NCBI GenBank assembly: GCA_012517155.1
Contig: JAAYVN010000057.1
Span: 1-50,889, forward strand
DNA length: 50,889 nt
Direction: 5' to 3'
From: Ignavibacteriales bacterium
GTDB lineage: Bacteria > Bacteroidota > Ignavibacteria > Ignavibacteriales > Ignavibacteriaceae
The position numbers and the translations under genes were made by a program. Below the pieces are notes generated by a model. The model was not told where the DNA came from. It ran no database searches and saw only the letters and a program-made list of their open reading frames with translations. This document shows, in pieces, positions 28,755-38,130 of this stretch (its first letter is position 1; every line of letters starts with the position of its first letter).

Positions 28755-29681
28755 TTATTCATCAATAACAATTAGTAAATACTTAGATACTTTCAAAAAA
28801 GCTGTTTTATCCTTTATCTGAAGCAAAGTGCTGTTTGGTCCTCTGCTCGTGAATATATAAGAATCCTGATCTCGTTGTGGAATTATCTTTTCGATTGAAT
28901 CGATTTTTTTATTAATAATTATTTGATTTTCATCTGATAAGTCAATGTCTTCAGAAAACTTTGCTGTCGATATATTCGGAGCAAGTTGCATTGTTCTTCC
29001 AATTCCTAGTACCCCCCCCGTCTTCATGGCAAATCCACCCTCTACGAGTTCATCATCACTTCCGATTTTATAGTAAATTGTGTTGGAAGTCCGTGTAAGT
29101 TGACTCAATTCAGTCTTGGTCTTCTGGACGGTTTCTCCTAGTTCTACATTAGACTTTGTTAGCTCATTATTCTGAGCTATCAATTCTTGATTTTGTTGTT
29201 CAAGTTCTCCAATTCTGAGTTGCATTGACTTTATTTCTTCTTGATTTTTCTTAATGATCCCCTCATAATTAGCAAGCAACTTTTCCAATCCGGATATCCT
29301 AAAATTGCTATCCTTTAACCGCTTGTTTAGAGACGAAATATTCTTTTGTTTGGTTCTCAAATCATCCGCGATTAATTGCAATGAGGACATTATTTCTTCT
29401 TTTTGTGTCTTCTGAATTTGCTTTCCAAGTTCGTTCGATTTCTCAATAAGTTGAATACTTATACTTTCTCGATTAATCAGTTGCTGGATAATGCCAAGCG
29501 TATCTTGGATTCCATTCAAAGTCGTTGCCATCTCCTCAATAAAGATGTTCTTTTCTTCTTCTTTGCTTTTTAATTCCTTATTCTCCGTTTCAAGACGCTT
29601 AATTGTTTCATCAGTTGATTCGGATCCGCACCCCGCGAATAGGAATAATCCAATAATTAACACAAAGAAAAATCTTTTCAT
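28755..29681 (-). CDS. Coiled-coil lipoprotein
   Basis: Predicted lipoprotein of 308 residues with lipobox LFAGC (Cys18) after a hydrophobic signal. Residues about 25-200 are a nearly unbroken heptad-rich coiled coil (E, K, Q and L rich). The C-terminal 100 residues begin with TSNTIYYKIGSDDELVEGGF and form a small beta domain with a KTGGVLGIGR stretch; this resembles the Bacteroidota family of Cbp1-like putative lipoproteins. A run of eight G on the coding strand lies in that stretch. No function is recognised; a role as periplasmic spacer is plausible. It stands alone between two operons of surface-polysaccharide genes. Confidence 0.78.
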   Translation of the reverse strand: MKRFFFVLIIGLFLFAGCGSESTDETIKRLETENKELKSKEEEKNIFIEEMATTLNGIQDTLGIIQQLINRESISIQLIEKSNELGKQIQKTQKEEIMSSLQLIADDLRTKQKNISSLNKRLKDSNFRISGLEKLLANYEGIIKKNQEEIKSMQLRIGELEQQNQELIAQNNELTKSNVELGETVQKTKTELSQLTRTSNTIYYKIGSDDELVEGGFAMKTGGVLGIGRTMQLAPNISTAKFSEDIDLSDENQIIINKKIDSIEKIIPQRDQDSYIFTSRGPNSTLLQIKDKTAFLKVSKYLLIVIDE

Positions 29682-29767
29682 ACATTTAACCTATTTATTA
29701 ATAATTTTTTATATATCTCTAAAATGGATAGTCGCTTGACATATTCATTAATAAATTGTAGTTACCA

Positions 29768-30355
29768 TTAAATTTCAGTTACTTTGTTGTCTTGCAACTT
29801 ATAATTCTTTCCTGATTGCTTACAAAATGCTACTCCATCCTTATCGAAAACCAATCTTTTTCCTGCTTCGCTTACCCATCCAATTTGTCTGGCCGGATTA
29901 CCCACCATCAAAGCATAATCCGGAACATCTTTCGTAACCACGGCACCGGCTCCTATTAAACAGTGTTTCCCAAGCGTATTCCCACATACTATTGTAGCAT
30001 TCGCTCCGATCGAAGCGCCTTCTTTAACCAGCGTATTTATATAATACTCTGCACCGACTTGTGGATATTTACATTTTGGATCAAGTATATTTGTAAACAC
30101 CATTGATGGACCACAGAACACATAATCTTCAAGCGTTACACCTTCATATACAGATACATTATTTTGTATCTTTACAAAATTACCTATTGTCACATTATTA
30201 CCAACATTTACATTCTGTCCCAGCACACATTTTTTTCCGATTTTACTCCCCGACTGCACATGTGAAAAATGCCAAATCTTGGTTCCCTCTCCAACTTCTA
30301 CTCCATCATCTACTACTGCAAAGTTATTCACATAATAATTTTTTGTCTCTGTCAT
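29768..30355 (-). CDS. wbpD: UDP-sugar 3-N-acetyltransferase, WbpD/WlbB-like
   Basis: Left-handed beta-helix acyltransferase of 195 residues with hexapeptide repeats (VGNNVTIGNFVKIQNNVSVYEGV and similar) and the conserved IGAGAVVTKDVPDYALMVGNPARQIGWV end. It would acetylate the 3-amino group of UDP-2-acetamido-3-amino-2,3-dideoxyglucuronate to UDP-2,3-diacetamido-2,3-dideoxyglucuronate with acetyl-CoA. The C-terminal NPARQIGWVSEAGKRL segment matches WbpD/WlbB rather than general maltose acetyltransferases. It is the last of four genes in the pathway order E-A-B-D. Confidence 0.88.
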   Translation of the reverse strand: MTETKNYYVNNFAVVDDGVEVGEGTKIWHFSHVQSGSKIGKKCVLGQNVNVGNNVTIGNFVKIQNNVSVYEGVTLEDYVFCGPSMVFTNILDPKCKYPQVGAEYYINTLVKEGASIGANATIVCGNTLGKHCLIGAGAVVTKDVPDYALMVGNPARQIGWVSEAGKRLVFDKDGVAFCKQSGKNYKLQDNKVTEI

Positions 30356-30373
30356 TTTATCTTCCTTTCAATT

Positions 30374-31339
30374 TTAATTTTTCATTGATTTTGTAGCTTG
30401 TTCCAGTATTCTAAGTACATCCAGAGCATGTTTCCCGTCTGTAAGCGGAGAAACATTTTTTTCAATACAATAAAAGAAATGTCTTTGCTCTTCTGTCAAT
30501 GGTGACTTTTCTTCATAATTTATTGGCACATAATCATTCTCAAATTTTTCAATTATTCCGTTATTAATCCGAAATCCTTTTTCGTAATATTTGAGTTTTT
30601 CGGTCTTCAAGGAATCCTCGAATACATACATCCCTTTTTCACCGATTACTACCATTCTCTGTTCCTTAAATGGATGTAACCAGCTCACGAATATATGCGC
30701 ATTTATATTATTGGGATATTCAAGATAAGTTATTGTGGTATCCTCAATATTATTTTGTAGTATATCCAACCCTTTTGCAAATATTTTTGTGGGATTATTA
30801 TCAACCAAAAATTGAATTATCGAAATATCATGTGGTGCAAAACTCCATAAAATATTTTCCTCACTCCTGATTGCTCCGAGATTCAGTCTATTGCTGTATA
30901 TGTACTGCAGCTTCCCTATTTTTCCGTTGACCACTTCTTCTTTTATCTTCTGAAGCGCAGGATGATATAGTAACACATGCCCCACCATCAACTTTAAATT
31001 GAATTTCTGACTTATAGCTAATAATTCTTCCGCTTCATAGGAGTAAAGCGTAATAGGTTTTTCTACAAGACAGTTTTTTTTTGCATTTAAACAATTTTTC
31101 GCAATTTCGTAATGCGTTTCAGCTGGCGTTGATATTATACATGCGTTGATTTTAGGATCATTTAATATATCCGATATCTCTGTTGTGAACTTAATATTTT
31201 CATTAATTGCCGATATTTTTTCTCTAGTTTTCGGATTTGCATCACATACAGTTATATCTGAGGGTTCTAATAGTAATACCGATGTCTTAAGATGGTTCAT
31301 TCCCCATCTGCCCGTTCCTATTATTGCTAACTTAATCAT
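30374..31339 (-). CDS. wbpB: UDP-GlcNAcA 3-dehydrogenase, WbpB/WlbA-like
   Basis: Oxidoreductase of the Gfo/Idh/MocA family, 321 residues. The N-terminal Rossmann motif is LAIIGTGRWGMNHL, and the VEKPITLYSYEAEEL segment has the catalytic lysine region of the family. It would oxidise C3 of UDP-N-acetyl-glucuronic acid to the 3-keto sugar with NAD, ready for transamination by the WbpE-like enzyme. In known systems WbpB and WbpE work as a coupled pair using 2-oxoglutarate. It lies 5 bp downstream of the WbpA-like gene. Confidence 0.87.
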   Translation of the reverse strand: MIKLAIIGTGRWGMNHLKTSVLLLEPSDITVCDANPKTREKISAINENIKFTTEISDILNDPKINACIISTPAETHYEIAKNCLNAKKNCLVEKPITLYSYEAEELLAISQKFNLKLMVGHVLLYHPALQKIKEEVVNGKIGKLQYIYSNRLNLGAIRSEENILWSFAPHDISIIQFLVDNNPTKIFAKGLDILQNNIEDTTITYLEYPNNINAHIFVSWLHPFKEQRMVVIGEKGMYVFEDSLKTEKLKYYEKGFRINNGIIEKFENDYVPINYEEKSPLTEEQRHFFYCIEKNVSPLTDGKHALDVLRILEQATKSMKN

Positions 31340-31344
31340 CTTTT

Positions 31345-32700
31345 TTATGCCTTAAATATTTTTCCGTTTAGTATTCCCTTTTGCTTGAATGCGTTCCTGG
31401 TATCGACTATCAAATTTGCATTACTATGTATAAACTCATAATCGTAATCATCATGATTGGTGCTTAATAAAACCAAATCGTAGCTTTTCAGATTTTTTTC
31501 CGTTAATTCAACTGATTTCATCTTGAAGTTATATTTCCTTGTCTCAGGAAGAACTGGAATGTATGGATCATTGTAATCAACTTCTGCACCGTTTTCCCTC
31601 AGTATCTCAATTAATTTCAGTGATGGTGACTCCCGCATATCATCTATATTTTTTTTGTATGCCGCTCCAAGTATCAGAATCCTCGAACCATTTAATGCTT
31701 TTTTATGCATATTAAGAAAATGCATTACTCTCTCAACCACATAAAAAGGTTGATATGTGTTTATCTCACCAGCCAGTTCTATAAACTTTGTATTTATTTC
31801 ATACTCTCTGGCTTTCCAGGTCAGATAAAATGGATCAATCGGGATACAATGCCCTCCTAATCCCGGCCCGGGATAGAATGGCATGAACCCAAATGGCTTA
31901 GAGTTCGCAGCTTCTATTACTTCCCAAACATCTATCCCCATTCGGTCAAACACCATTTTTAATTCATTAACCAAAGCAATATTTATCCCCCTGAATGTGT
32001 TTTCAACTATTTTGGCTGCTTCCGCCACCCTTGCAGAACTTACCGGTACAGTTTTTACTATAACCTTATTATATAAAGCCACCGAAAGTTCAAGACAATT
32101 TGCAGTAATTCCCCCCACTAGTTTTGGTATTGTTGATGTGTTAAAATCAGGATTATTTGGATCTTCTCTTTCCGGACTGAAGGCTAAAAAGAAATCTTCT
32201 CCAACCACATAGGGCTTCGGATCAACTTTAGGTTGATAATTTGCTGATTGAATAATAGGTGCTTCCTCAAACTTTGGTAATAAGATCTCGTCCGTAGTAC
32301 CCGGATATGTTGATGATTCCAGTACTACTAACTGTCCTTTCCTTAAATATTTCTGGATTGTGTCACCTGTACTTACAATATAAGACATATCCGGTTCCCT
32401 GTGTTCGTCCAGAGGCGTCGGAACACAGATTATTATTGCATCAACTTCCGTTAATCTGCTGAAATCCGTAGTGGTCTTTAATTTTCCGTTATCTGTTACC
32501 GATTTAATTCTTTCTGCCGGTATATGTTTTATATAGGATTGGCCCTTGGAAAGATACTCTATTTTTTTGGGATCAAGATCAAAACCTAAGACTTCAAATC
32601 CTGTATGCGCAAATTCTAATCCCAGTGGCAAACCTACATACCCCAATCCTATGATCCCTACTTTTGCTGTCTTATTTTCTATTTTTTCAATGGTTATCAT
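31345..32700 (-). CDS. wbpA: UDP-N-acetylglucosamine 6-dehydrogenase, WbpA-like
   Basis: Nucleotide-sugar dehydrogenase of 451 residues: N-terminal Rossmann GIIGLGYVGLPLGLEF, a central domain with VFDRMGIDVWEV, the catalytic cysteine in GPGLGGHCIPIDPFYLTWKA, and a C-terminal UDP-binding domain (GAAYKKNIDDMRESPSL). It would convert UDP-GlcNAc to UDP-GlcNAc uronic acid. ATG 32700 is chosen over a TTG four codons earlier because a GAGGG site then lies at proper spacing. Context (WbpB-, WbpE- and WbpD-like neighbours) argues for the GlcNAc rather than the glucose or ManNAc substrate. Confidence 0.9.
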   Translation of the reverse strand: MITIEKIENKTAKVGIIGLGYVGLPLGLEFAHTGFEVLGFDLDPKKIEYLSKGQSYIKHIPAERIKSVTDNGKLKTTTDFSRLTEVDAIIICVPTPLDEHREPDMSYIVSTGDTIQKYLRKGQLVVLESSTYPGTTDEILLPKFEEAPIIQSANYQPKVDPKPYVVGEDFFLAFSPEREDPNNPDFNTSTIPKLVGGITANCLELSVALYNKVIVKTVPVSSARVAEAAKIVENTFRGINIALVNELKMVFDRMGIDVWEVIEAANSKPFGFMPFYPGPGLGGHCIPIDPFYLTWKAREYEINTKFIELAGEINTYQPFYVVERVMHFLNMHKKALNGSRILILGAAYKKNIDDMRESPSLKLIEILRENGAEVDYNDPYIPVLPETRKYNFKMKSVELTEKNLKSYDLVLLSTNHDDYDYEFIHSNANLIVDTRNAFKQKGILNGKIFKA

Positions 32701-32714
32701 TTTTTCCCTCAAGT

Positions 32715-33845
32715 TTATCCGATGAATGCTTTAACTGACTTAACTACATAATTTATTTGTTCTTCCGTTAGTTCCGGGAATATCGGTAATGCCAACGAAT
32801 GCTCCGCTGCGTAGTTGGCAACAGGGTAGTCCTCATCTTTACATTTCAGGTCCGCAAAGCACTCCTGTCTGTGAAATGGTACTGGATAGTATATTTCCGA
32901 ACCAATCTCTTTTTCTTTGAGGAATTTTATCAATTCATCTCTCTTTTCAACTCTTATTACATACTGATTATAAATATGATAATTCTTCAGCCCCATTCCA
33001 TCATATATAGCTTTAGGAAGCTCTACTTTTCCTTCTAATCCTTCTTCCTTAAATAATTTCGTGTAGAGATTTGCGTTCTGCCTTCGTTTCTCTGACCATC
33101 CGTCCAAATAAGGTAATTTAACGTTCAGTACTGCAGCTTGTATGGCATCCAATCTGAAATTCCCTCCGATTATCTTGTGATAATATTTTGGCTTACCTCC
33201 ATGAACCCTTAATATTCTTAATTTTGCCCCCAGTTCATCATCATTAGTTGTCACCAATCCACCATCCCCAAAACAACCAAGGTTTTTACTTGGGAAAAAT
33301 GAGAAACACCCAATATCACCGTGATTTCCAACTTTTCTTCCGTCTTTGTAGTGAACTCCTATTGCTTGAGCTCCATCTTCTACAACCTTTAAATTGTGCT
33401 TCTTAGCAATAGCTACTATTGGCTCCATATCCGCACTTTGTCCATATAAATGAACTGGTATTATTGCTTTTGTTCTTGAAGTGATCTTCTCTTCGATTTT
33501 TGCCGGATTAATATTAAATGTAACTGGATCACTATCCACAAATACTGGAATTCCGTTTAGTCTTGAAATCACTCCCGCAGTTGCAAAAAACGAATAAGTC
33601 GGACAGATAACTTCGTCTCCCGGCTTAATATCTATTGCCATTAGGGCTATTAATAAAGCATCAGTTCCGGAGGATACTCCGATCGCATGTCTGCAACCGA
33701 TATATTCGCACATGTTCTTTTCCATTTGCTCAACATCCGGACCAAGAATAAAATATTGTGACTCAGCTACTCGTATTAGTGCTTCATCAATGGCTGGTTT
33801 CATTGTTCTGTATTGCGCTTTCAGATCTAATAATGGGACTTTCAT
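32715..33845 (-). CDS. wbpE: Sugar 3-aminotransferase, WbpE-like (DegT/DnrJ/EryC1/StrS)
   Basis: Pyridoxal-phosphate aminotransferase of 376 residues. VSSGTDALLIALMA is the substrate/cofactor-binding loop, VVEDGAQAIG carries the cofactor aspartate, and SFFPSKNLGCFGDGG holds the PLP lysine (K187). It would aminate UDP-3-keto-GlcNAc uronate from glutamate. The opening VPLLDLKAQYR is typical of WbpE/QdtB-type sugar aminotransferases. It is the first gene of the unit and begins 37 bp after the GH13 gene stop, so it may be read from an upstream promoter. Confidence 0.88.
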   Translation of the reverse strand: MKVPLLDLKAQYRTMKPAIDEALIRVAESQYFILGPDVEQMEKNMCEYIGCRHAIGVSSGTDALLIALMAIDIKPGDEVICPTYSFFATAGVISRLNGIPVFVDSDPVTFNINPAKIEEKITSRTKAIIPVHLYGQSADMEPIVAIAKKHNLKVVEDGAQAIGVHYKDGRKVGNHGDIGCFSFFPSKNLGCFGDGGLVTTNDDELGAKLRILRVHGGKPKYYHKIIGGNFRLDAIQAAVLNVKLPYLDGWSEKRRQNANLYTKLFKEEGLEGKVELPKAIYDGMGLKNYHIYNQYVIRVEKRDELIKFLKEKEIGSEIYYPVPFHRQECFADLKCKDEDYPVANYAAEHSLALPIFPELTEEQINYVVKSVKAFIG

Positions 33846-33882
33846 TTTTTGTTTCTCTGTCTTTAGTGAATATATAAAATAT

Positions 33883-36800
33883 TTATTTGATTTTCGTTAA
33901 TAAGTCTTCTAATTTATACGAGGCTTCGCCGGCTATTTCTTCCAGTTCGGTCAGTGTCTCATTCATCTCTTTAATTAAATTATAGAAGTCTCTTTTCTTA
34001 ATGAGTTTACCAATTTCATCTACGGTTAAGATATTCGAATCCCCCCCCTTTTCTACTAACTTCATTCCGCATCTAAAAACATCAAGTGTGAAATTCCATT
34101 TCAACAGAAGTTCGAATCTTTCTTTACTAAAGTAATCAACCCCTTCATAATTATTTACCCCAATGAAATCTTTTATCTCCTCCCTGCTTAGTAATTTTTC
34201 AAATGGATTAAGCATCTTTGAAAGAATTTCTGGCTTTTTTGATTTATTGACTCTTCTGCTTGTTGCTTTAATTTTCTTTTTTCGTTCAGAGAATAAACCT
34301 TCACTTGTTGCGAGTATTTTGATTAATTCATACTCCTCTTTAATAAGTTCATACTTTGAACTTAGCCTTATAAGTGCGTACCAAACCGGATTTTGCAGAA
34401 CTAATTCGTTAAAAGTTACGTTCTTCCCTACTGCTTTGGATGTTGCTTGAATAAATCTCCGGATGACTATATAAATACTGAAAAGGTTCTTGTAAGGATC
34501 CCCATTTTCAATATCAAAAAGTATGAATGCACTTTTAACTGAATTTTTACTTTTTAACTCCTTATCCGATTTTATCTCTTTTGTTGCTTCAAGCAGTTCG
34601 ATTATCTGCCTTAAAACAATAAAGTCTTTTTCAATATCATTATTAAGCACAATTTCGTTTATCTGTACATCAAGAAATTTTTTAATTTCCGATGCAACCG
34701 AACTTATTTTAGCTTTTACAAATGGAGATAACTTTTCATTATCCCTGTCGCTCTTACCCGTAACAAAATCATTTAATTCATTCAGTATCTCAAAATTAAA
34801 CAGTTCTATTACCGATGTGTGAAGCGGTTGAAGAGCTAATTCTCTCTTCGCATCTTCCACCGATTTAACAGTCTTGCCGTTAAGATAATTGTACAAGTTC
34901 TTGTATTCTCCGGTCGTATCTTTTACTTCTCTGAATTCAAGAAATACTTTATACTCATATCCGGAAAGGGTTATCCAGAGCCCGTTATCGCTTAACTCCT
35001 TGGCTGAAAGTAAGCTTTCGAGTTTCGTTTTATGCTCCATGCATATATAAAAGAAATCATCGCCTCTGTTTAATCCCAACGATTCGCTTATATCACTGTG
35101 TCCAAGTAACTTCGGTGTTCCGTCGGGATTAAATTCCGCAACCTTCCCTGTCGTTAGCTTTATTCTTCCCCGAGTCTGCTCATAAGAATTATTGTATATA
35201 ACAATAGCTCTCTCTTTATTATTCGTGTTCGTGAATGCAAACACATTCTGATTAACCCCTCCTTCATCTTGATTAAAGTCATAGAGTTCAAAATTCTCAA
35301 CCTGGCTGAATAAATGTCTCTGCTTCATTAGCGGAAATATTTCATACTCATGTCTTTTAACAAGCCCTTCATCAACATATTCGTTATAATATGCCTTCTT
35401 GTACTCCATCCCGTACTTCTCGGTAAATCCTTCTAACTGTCCATGTGCAAACATCGGTAATCCGGGCAAAGTCACCAGCATTACGGCGATTCCGAAATAC
35501 TTGTCCCCCTTGCCAAATTGATTAACCGCAGTCTCTTCATCAGGATTGCTCATGAAATTAACATACCTTTTAAGTATTTCCGGATTAAACTCTAAAGTGT
35601 TAGTAATAAGCTCCCTGTACTTTTCATTTTCCTCTTTCATGAACATATGCATAAATGCACTGTTATAAACTCTGTGCATTCCTAATGTTCTAACAAAATA
35701 ACCCTCCATAAGCCAGAATGCTTCTGCAAGAAGAAGGGTGTTGGGCATTTCCGCATTCATCCTGTCTACCACTTCACGCCAGAATTCATTCGGGATTGCA
35801 TCATCGAATTCTTTCCTGGTCAATGCATAATCAGATCTCGATGGAATTGCTCCCCCTGTTCCTGGATGCGGAAACCATAATCTTTGAAAATGTTTCTTCG
35901 TTAGTGTCATCGCAGCATCAAATCTGATTATTGGAGTCATTCTAGCAACGTGCATTATTGTCTGTATTAAAGACTCTCTAACATCTGCGTTTAAAAGATT
36001 CAACTGTGCTGTATCATTCCAGGGCATGTTTGTTCCGTCATTTCCATGATAGATATATCTCGTATATCCACTGAAATTATCAACCATTTGGAAGACCACA
36101 GCTGCATCTTGCTTGGAATAATACTTATCCTCTATCCTGATTTGGTATCTTGGATCATCTGAAAGGTCTGGTCCCGAAAATGTGTATCCTGGATATGGAG
36201 GATCTTCTCTTTGTATAAAGTAATGCGGATTTTCTAATAACCACTTAGAAAATATTCCGGTATGGTTTGGCACCATATCACTGGATAATCTGATTCCCCT
36301 TATTCCGCACCTGTATTTTAGGCTTTGGAAAGCCCCTTCTCCTCCCAACTCATTTGCTACTTCATAATCGTATAACGAATATGCGGATGAAGCTGCTTCG
36401 GGATTACCGCAAAACTGTTTGATTTTCCTGGAGGCAGCACTTCTCTCCCATAATCCTATTAACCATAAAGCGGTAAAGTGCCAGCCGGCTATCTTATCAA
36501 GCTCTTCATCCGGTATCTCATCTAATCGTTTTATTTCCCTGCCATATTGCCGCGAAAGCTGGTCTAACCATACAAAGATATTCTTTGCCAGCATTACTAC
36601 CTTGGGCATCCATTCCAGATCTTGAGTAAACTTTTCATATTCAACATAATACCCTATAGAGGGATCATCATAGTGACTTCCGGATGCTTTTAATTTCTTA
36701 AGTTCTTCTTCACTCAGCTTTTGTGAATAATCTGGTACAGGAGGTGTTCCTGTTCCGCCATGCGGAATAAATAATTTAAATTCTTCCTTAATTAAATCCT

Positions 36801-37551
36801 TGCTCTGCAGTATCTTCTTTAGTAATTCCTTGTCTAAAACAACACCCCATTTTTCAATTATGTACTGTAACTGTTCTTCGTAATTCTTAGGATTTTTAAG
36901 TATTGGCTGCTTGAGTGATTTAATCAATGAGAGATTCTCAGCACTGAATGGTACTTCCTTCTCAAACCACTCCTCCATATAAGATATTAGCTCAGTGTAT
37001 ATTGTCCCTTCGGATATTCCTGTATCGTCAAATAATTCCTTTAGATTAAGGAATGGATAGTTGATGTTTTGCAGGAATATTAATAAAATCTCCTCCAGAA
37101 TTATCTCACGATTTGGTTTTTTGCCAGTTGATGCGTTTAAATACTCTTCGGTAGTTAATTCTTTTAAGTATACTTTTAGTGGTGGAAAACTATTTACAAA
37201 ATGTGTTAACAGTTTTTCTGTTTTAAGAATTCCAAAATTTGAATGAACATCCCCTAGAAGTCTTTCAAATACTTTCGGATTTTCTTCTGTCTCGTAAAAG
37301 TTGATTACATAATGAAATATTTCGTGAAGTATTCCAAGGGCTTTTATTTGACCGGGAGTGGTCTCTGATTGTTTTTGGTCGTTTTTTCTCTTTTTATTGA
37401 TTTTATCGGAAAGAAGCCTGGCTTGTTTTGAATCGGCTATTATTAAATTACCCCGGATAGAAAAGAGTGTATTCTCCATTTCATATTTAATTCTGGAATT
37501 GATATTCACATGGAAAAACCTTTCCTCTTTTAGCTCTGTTCTATATACCAA
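33883..37551 (-). CDS. Large multidomain alpha-amylase family (GH13) protein
   Basis: A 1222-residue protein with no signal peptide, so probably cytoplasmic. The GH13 catalytic barrel spans roughly residues 290-780: SSDMVPNHTG (423-432, region I), RFDAAMTL (543-550, with nucleophile D545), LLAEAF (607-612, acid/base E610) and FMSNPDEETA (666-675), where the usual His of NHD is Pro but the catalytic Asp is kept. The first 280 residues are mainly helical and contain HEIFH (76-80). About 430 C-terminal residues after the catalytic part are helical and unlike standard amylase domains. The start is TTG 37551; ATG 37479 would remove a FHVNIN segment that seems part of the fold. The role may be turnover or synthesis of intracellular glucan. 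The substrate is not known. Confidence 0.82.
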   Translation of the reverse strand: MVYRTELKEERFFHVNINSRIKYEMENTLFSIRGNLIIADSKQARLLSDKINKKRKNDQKQSETTPGQIKALGILHEIFHYVINFYETEENPKVFERLLGDVHSNFGILKTEKLLTHFVNSFPPLKVYLKELTTEEYLNASTGKKPNREIILEEILLIFLQNINYPFLNLKELFDDTGISEGTIYTELISYMEEWFEKEVPFSAENLSLIKSLKQPILKNPKNYEEQLQYIIEKWGVVLDKELLKKILQSKDLIKEEFKLFIPHGGTGTPPVPDYSQKLSEEELKKLKASGSHYDDPSIGYYVEYEKFTQDLEWMPKVVMLAKNIFVWLDQLSRQYGREIKRLDEIPDEELDKIAGWHFTALWLIGLWERSAASRKIKQFCGNPEAASSAYSLYDYEVANELGGEGAFQSLKYRCGIRGIRLSSDMVPNHTGIFSKWLLENPHYFIQREDPPYPGYTFSGPDLSDDPRYQIRIEDKYYSKQDAAVVFQMVDNFSGYTRYIYHGNDGTNMPWNDTAQLNLLNADVRESLIQTIMHVARMTPIIRFDAAMTLTKKHFQRLWFPHPGTGGAIPSRSDYALTRKEFDDAIPNEFWREVVDRMNAEMPNTLLLAEAFWLMEGYFVRTLGMHRVYNSAFMHMFMKEENEKYRELITNTLEFNPEILKRYVNFMSNPDEETAVNQFGKGDKYFGIAVMLVTLPGLPMFAHGQLEGFTEKYGMEYKKAYYNEYVDEGLVKRHEYEIFPLMKQRHLFSQVENFELYDFNQDEGGVNQNVFAFTNTNNKERAIVIYNNSYEQTRGRIKLTTGKVAEFNPDGTPKLLGHSDISESLGLNRGDDFFYICMEHKTKLESLLSAKELSDNGLWITLSGYEYKVFLEFREVKDTTGEYKNLYNYLNGKTVKSVEDAKRELALQPLHTSVIELFNFEILNELNDFVTGKSDRDNEKLSPFVKAKISSVASEIKKFLDVQINEIVLNNDIEKDFIVLRQIIELLEATKEIKSDKELKSKNSVKSAFILFDIENGDPYKNLFSIYIVIRRFIQATSKAVGKNVTFNELVLQNPVWYALIRLSSKYELIKEEYELIKILATSEGLFSERKKKIKATSRRVNKSKKPEILSKMLNPFEKLLSREEIKDFIGVNNYEGVDYFSKERFELLLKWNFTLDVFRCGMKLVEKGGDSNILTVDEIGKLIKKRDFYNLIKEMNETLTELEEIAGEASYKLEDLLTKIK

Positions 37552-37636
37552 GTAATTCTCAAAATAAATCTAAATTAACTTATAAATATAAGCATTTTCT
37601 GAAAAATTTTCCCCCTCCTTGCTAAAAAATTATGGA

Positions 37637-38083
37637 CTAGTGCTCTGAAGCCCTTAGTTTTGCCACCGTCACTGGTAAGTCCCCCTTCCCCGGATTTTTA
37701 TCTTTTGAAGTCATGAATAAAACCACGTAATATAACCCCAATATTCCTAAAGAAATTAGAATCGAAAATAACTCTTTATTTTGGTTTCCATCGAAAATAT
37801 TGTCAAATAGAATTATAGTCAAAATCAGTAATACCAGAGGGATTCCATATATTTGTATTGATGCTGAAAAAAGTTTATTTCCCGGCAATGCAAATTCAAC
37901 CAAATCCCCGGATTTGCACCCTATAGTATCCAGAACTATCACTCTCTTTTTTTCATCTTCCCCCCCTTTACAAAATACATTTGCACTGCATTCTTTGCAA
38001 TGATCAGAAGCCAGCAACTCAATTTCTACTGTCGAATCTTTCTTCGAAACAACTATCCCCCGTTCTTTTATTAACTCAGACAT
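37637..38083 (-). CDS. RseC/MucC-like membrane protein of the rnf operon
   Basis: A 148-residue protein with an N-terminal soluble domain (KERGIVVSKKDSTVEIEL), four cysteines of which HCKEC and FC lie at about residues 28-38, and two central membrane helices (about 75-92 and 105-122). This is the RseC/MucC architecture, in which the conserved Cys motif sits in a small beta domain. RseC proteins accompany Rnf complexes and, in E. coli, help reduce SoxR. It is the last gene of the unit, 47 bp after rnfB. Confidence 0.85.
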   Translation of the reverse strand: MSELIKERGIVVSKKDSTVEIELLASDHCKECSANVFCKGGEDEKKRVIVLDTIGCKSGDLVEFALPGNKLFSASIQIYGIPLVLLILTIILFDNIFDGNQNKELFSILISLGILGLYYVVLFMTSKDKNPGKGDLPVTVAKLRASEH

Positions 38084-38130
38084 TTTATATTAATCGTCTC
38101 CTGCACCTGATCCGGTCTTCCATTTTCAGT

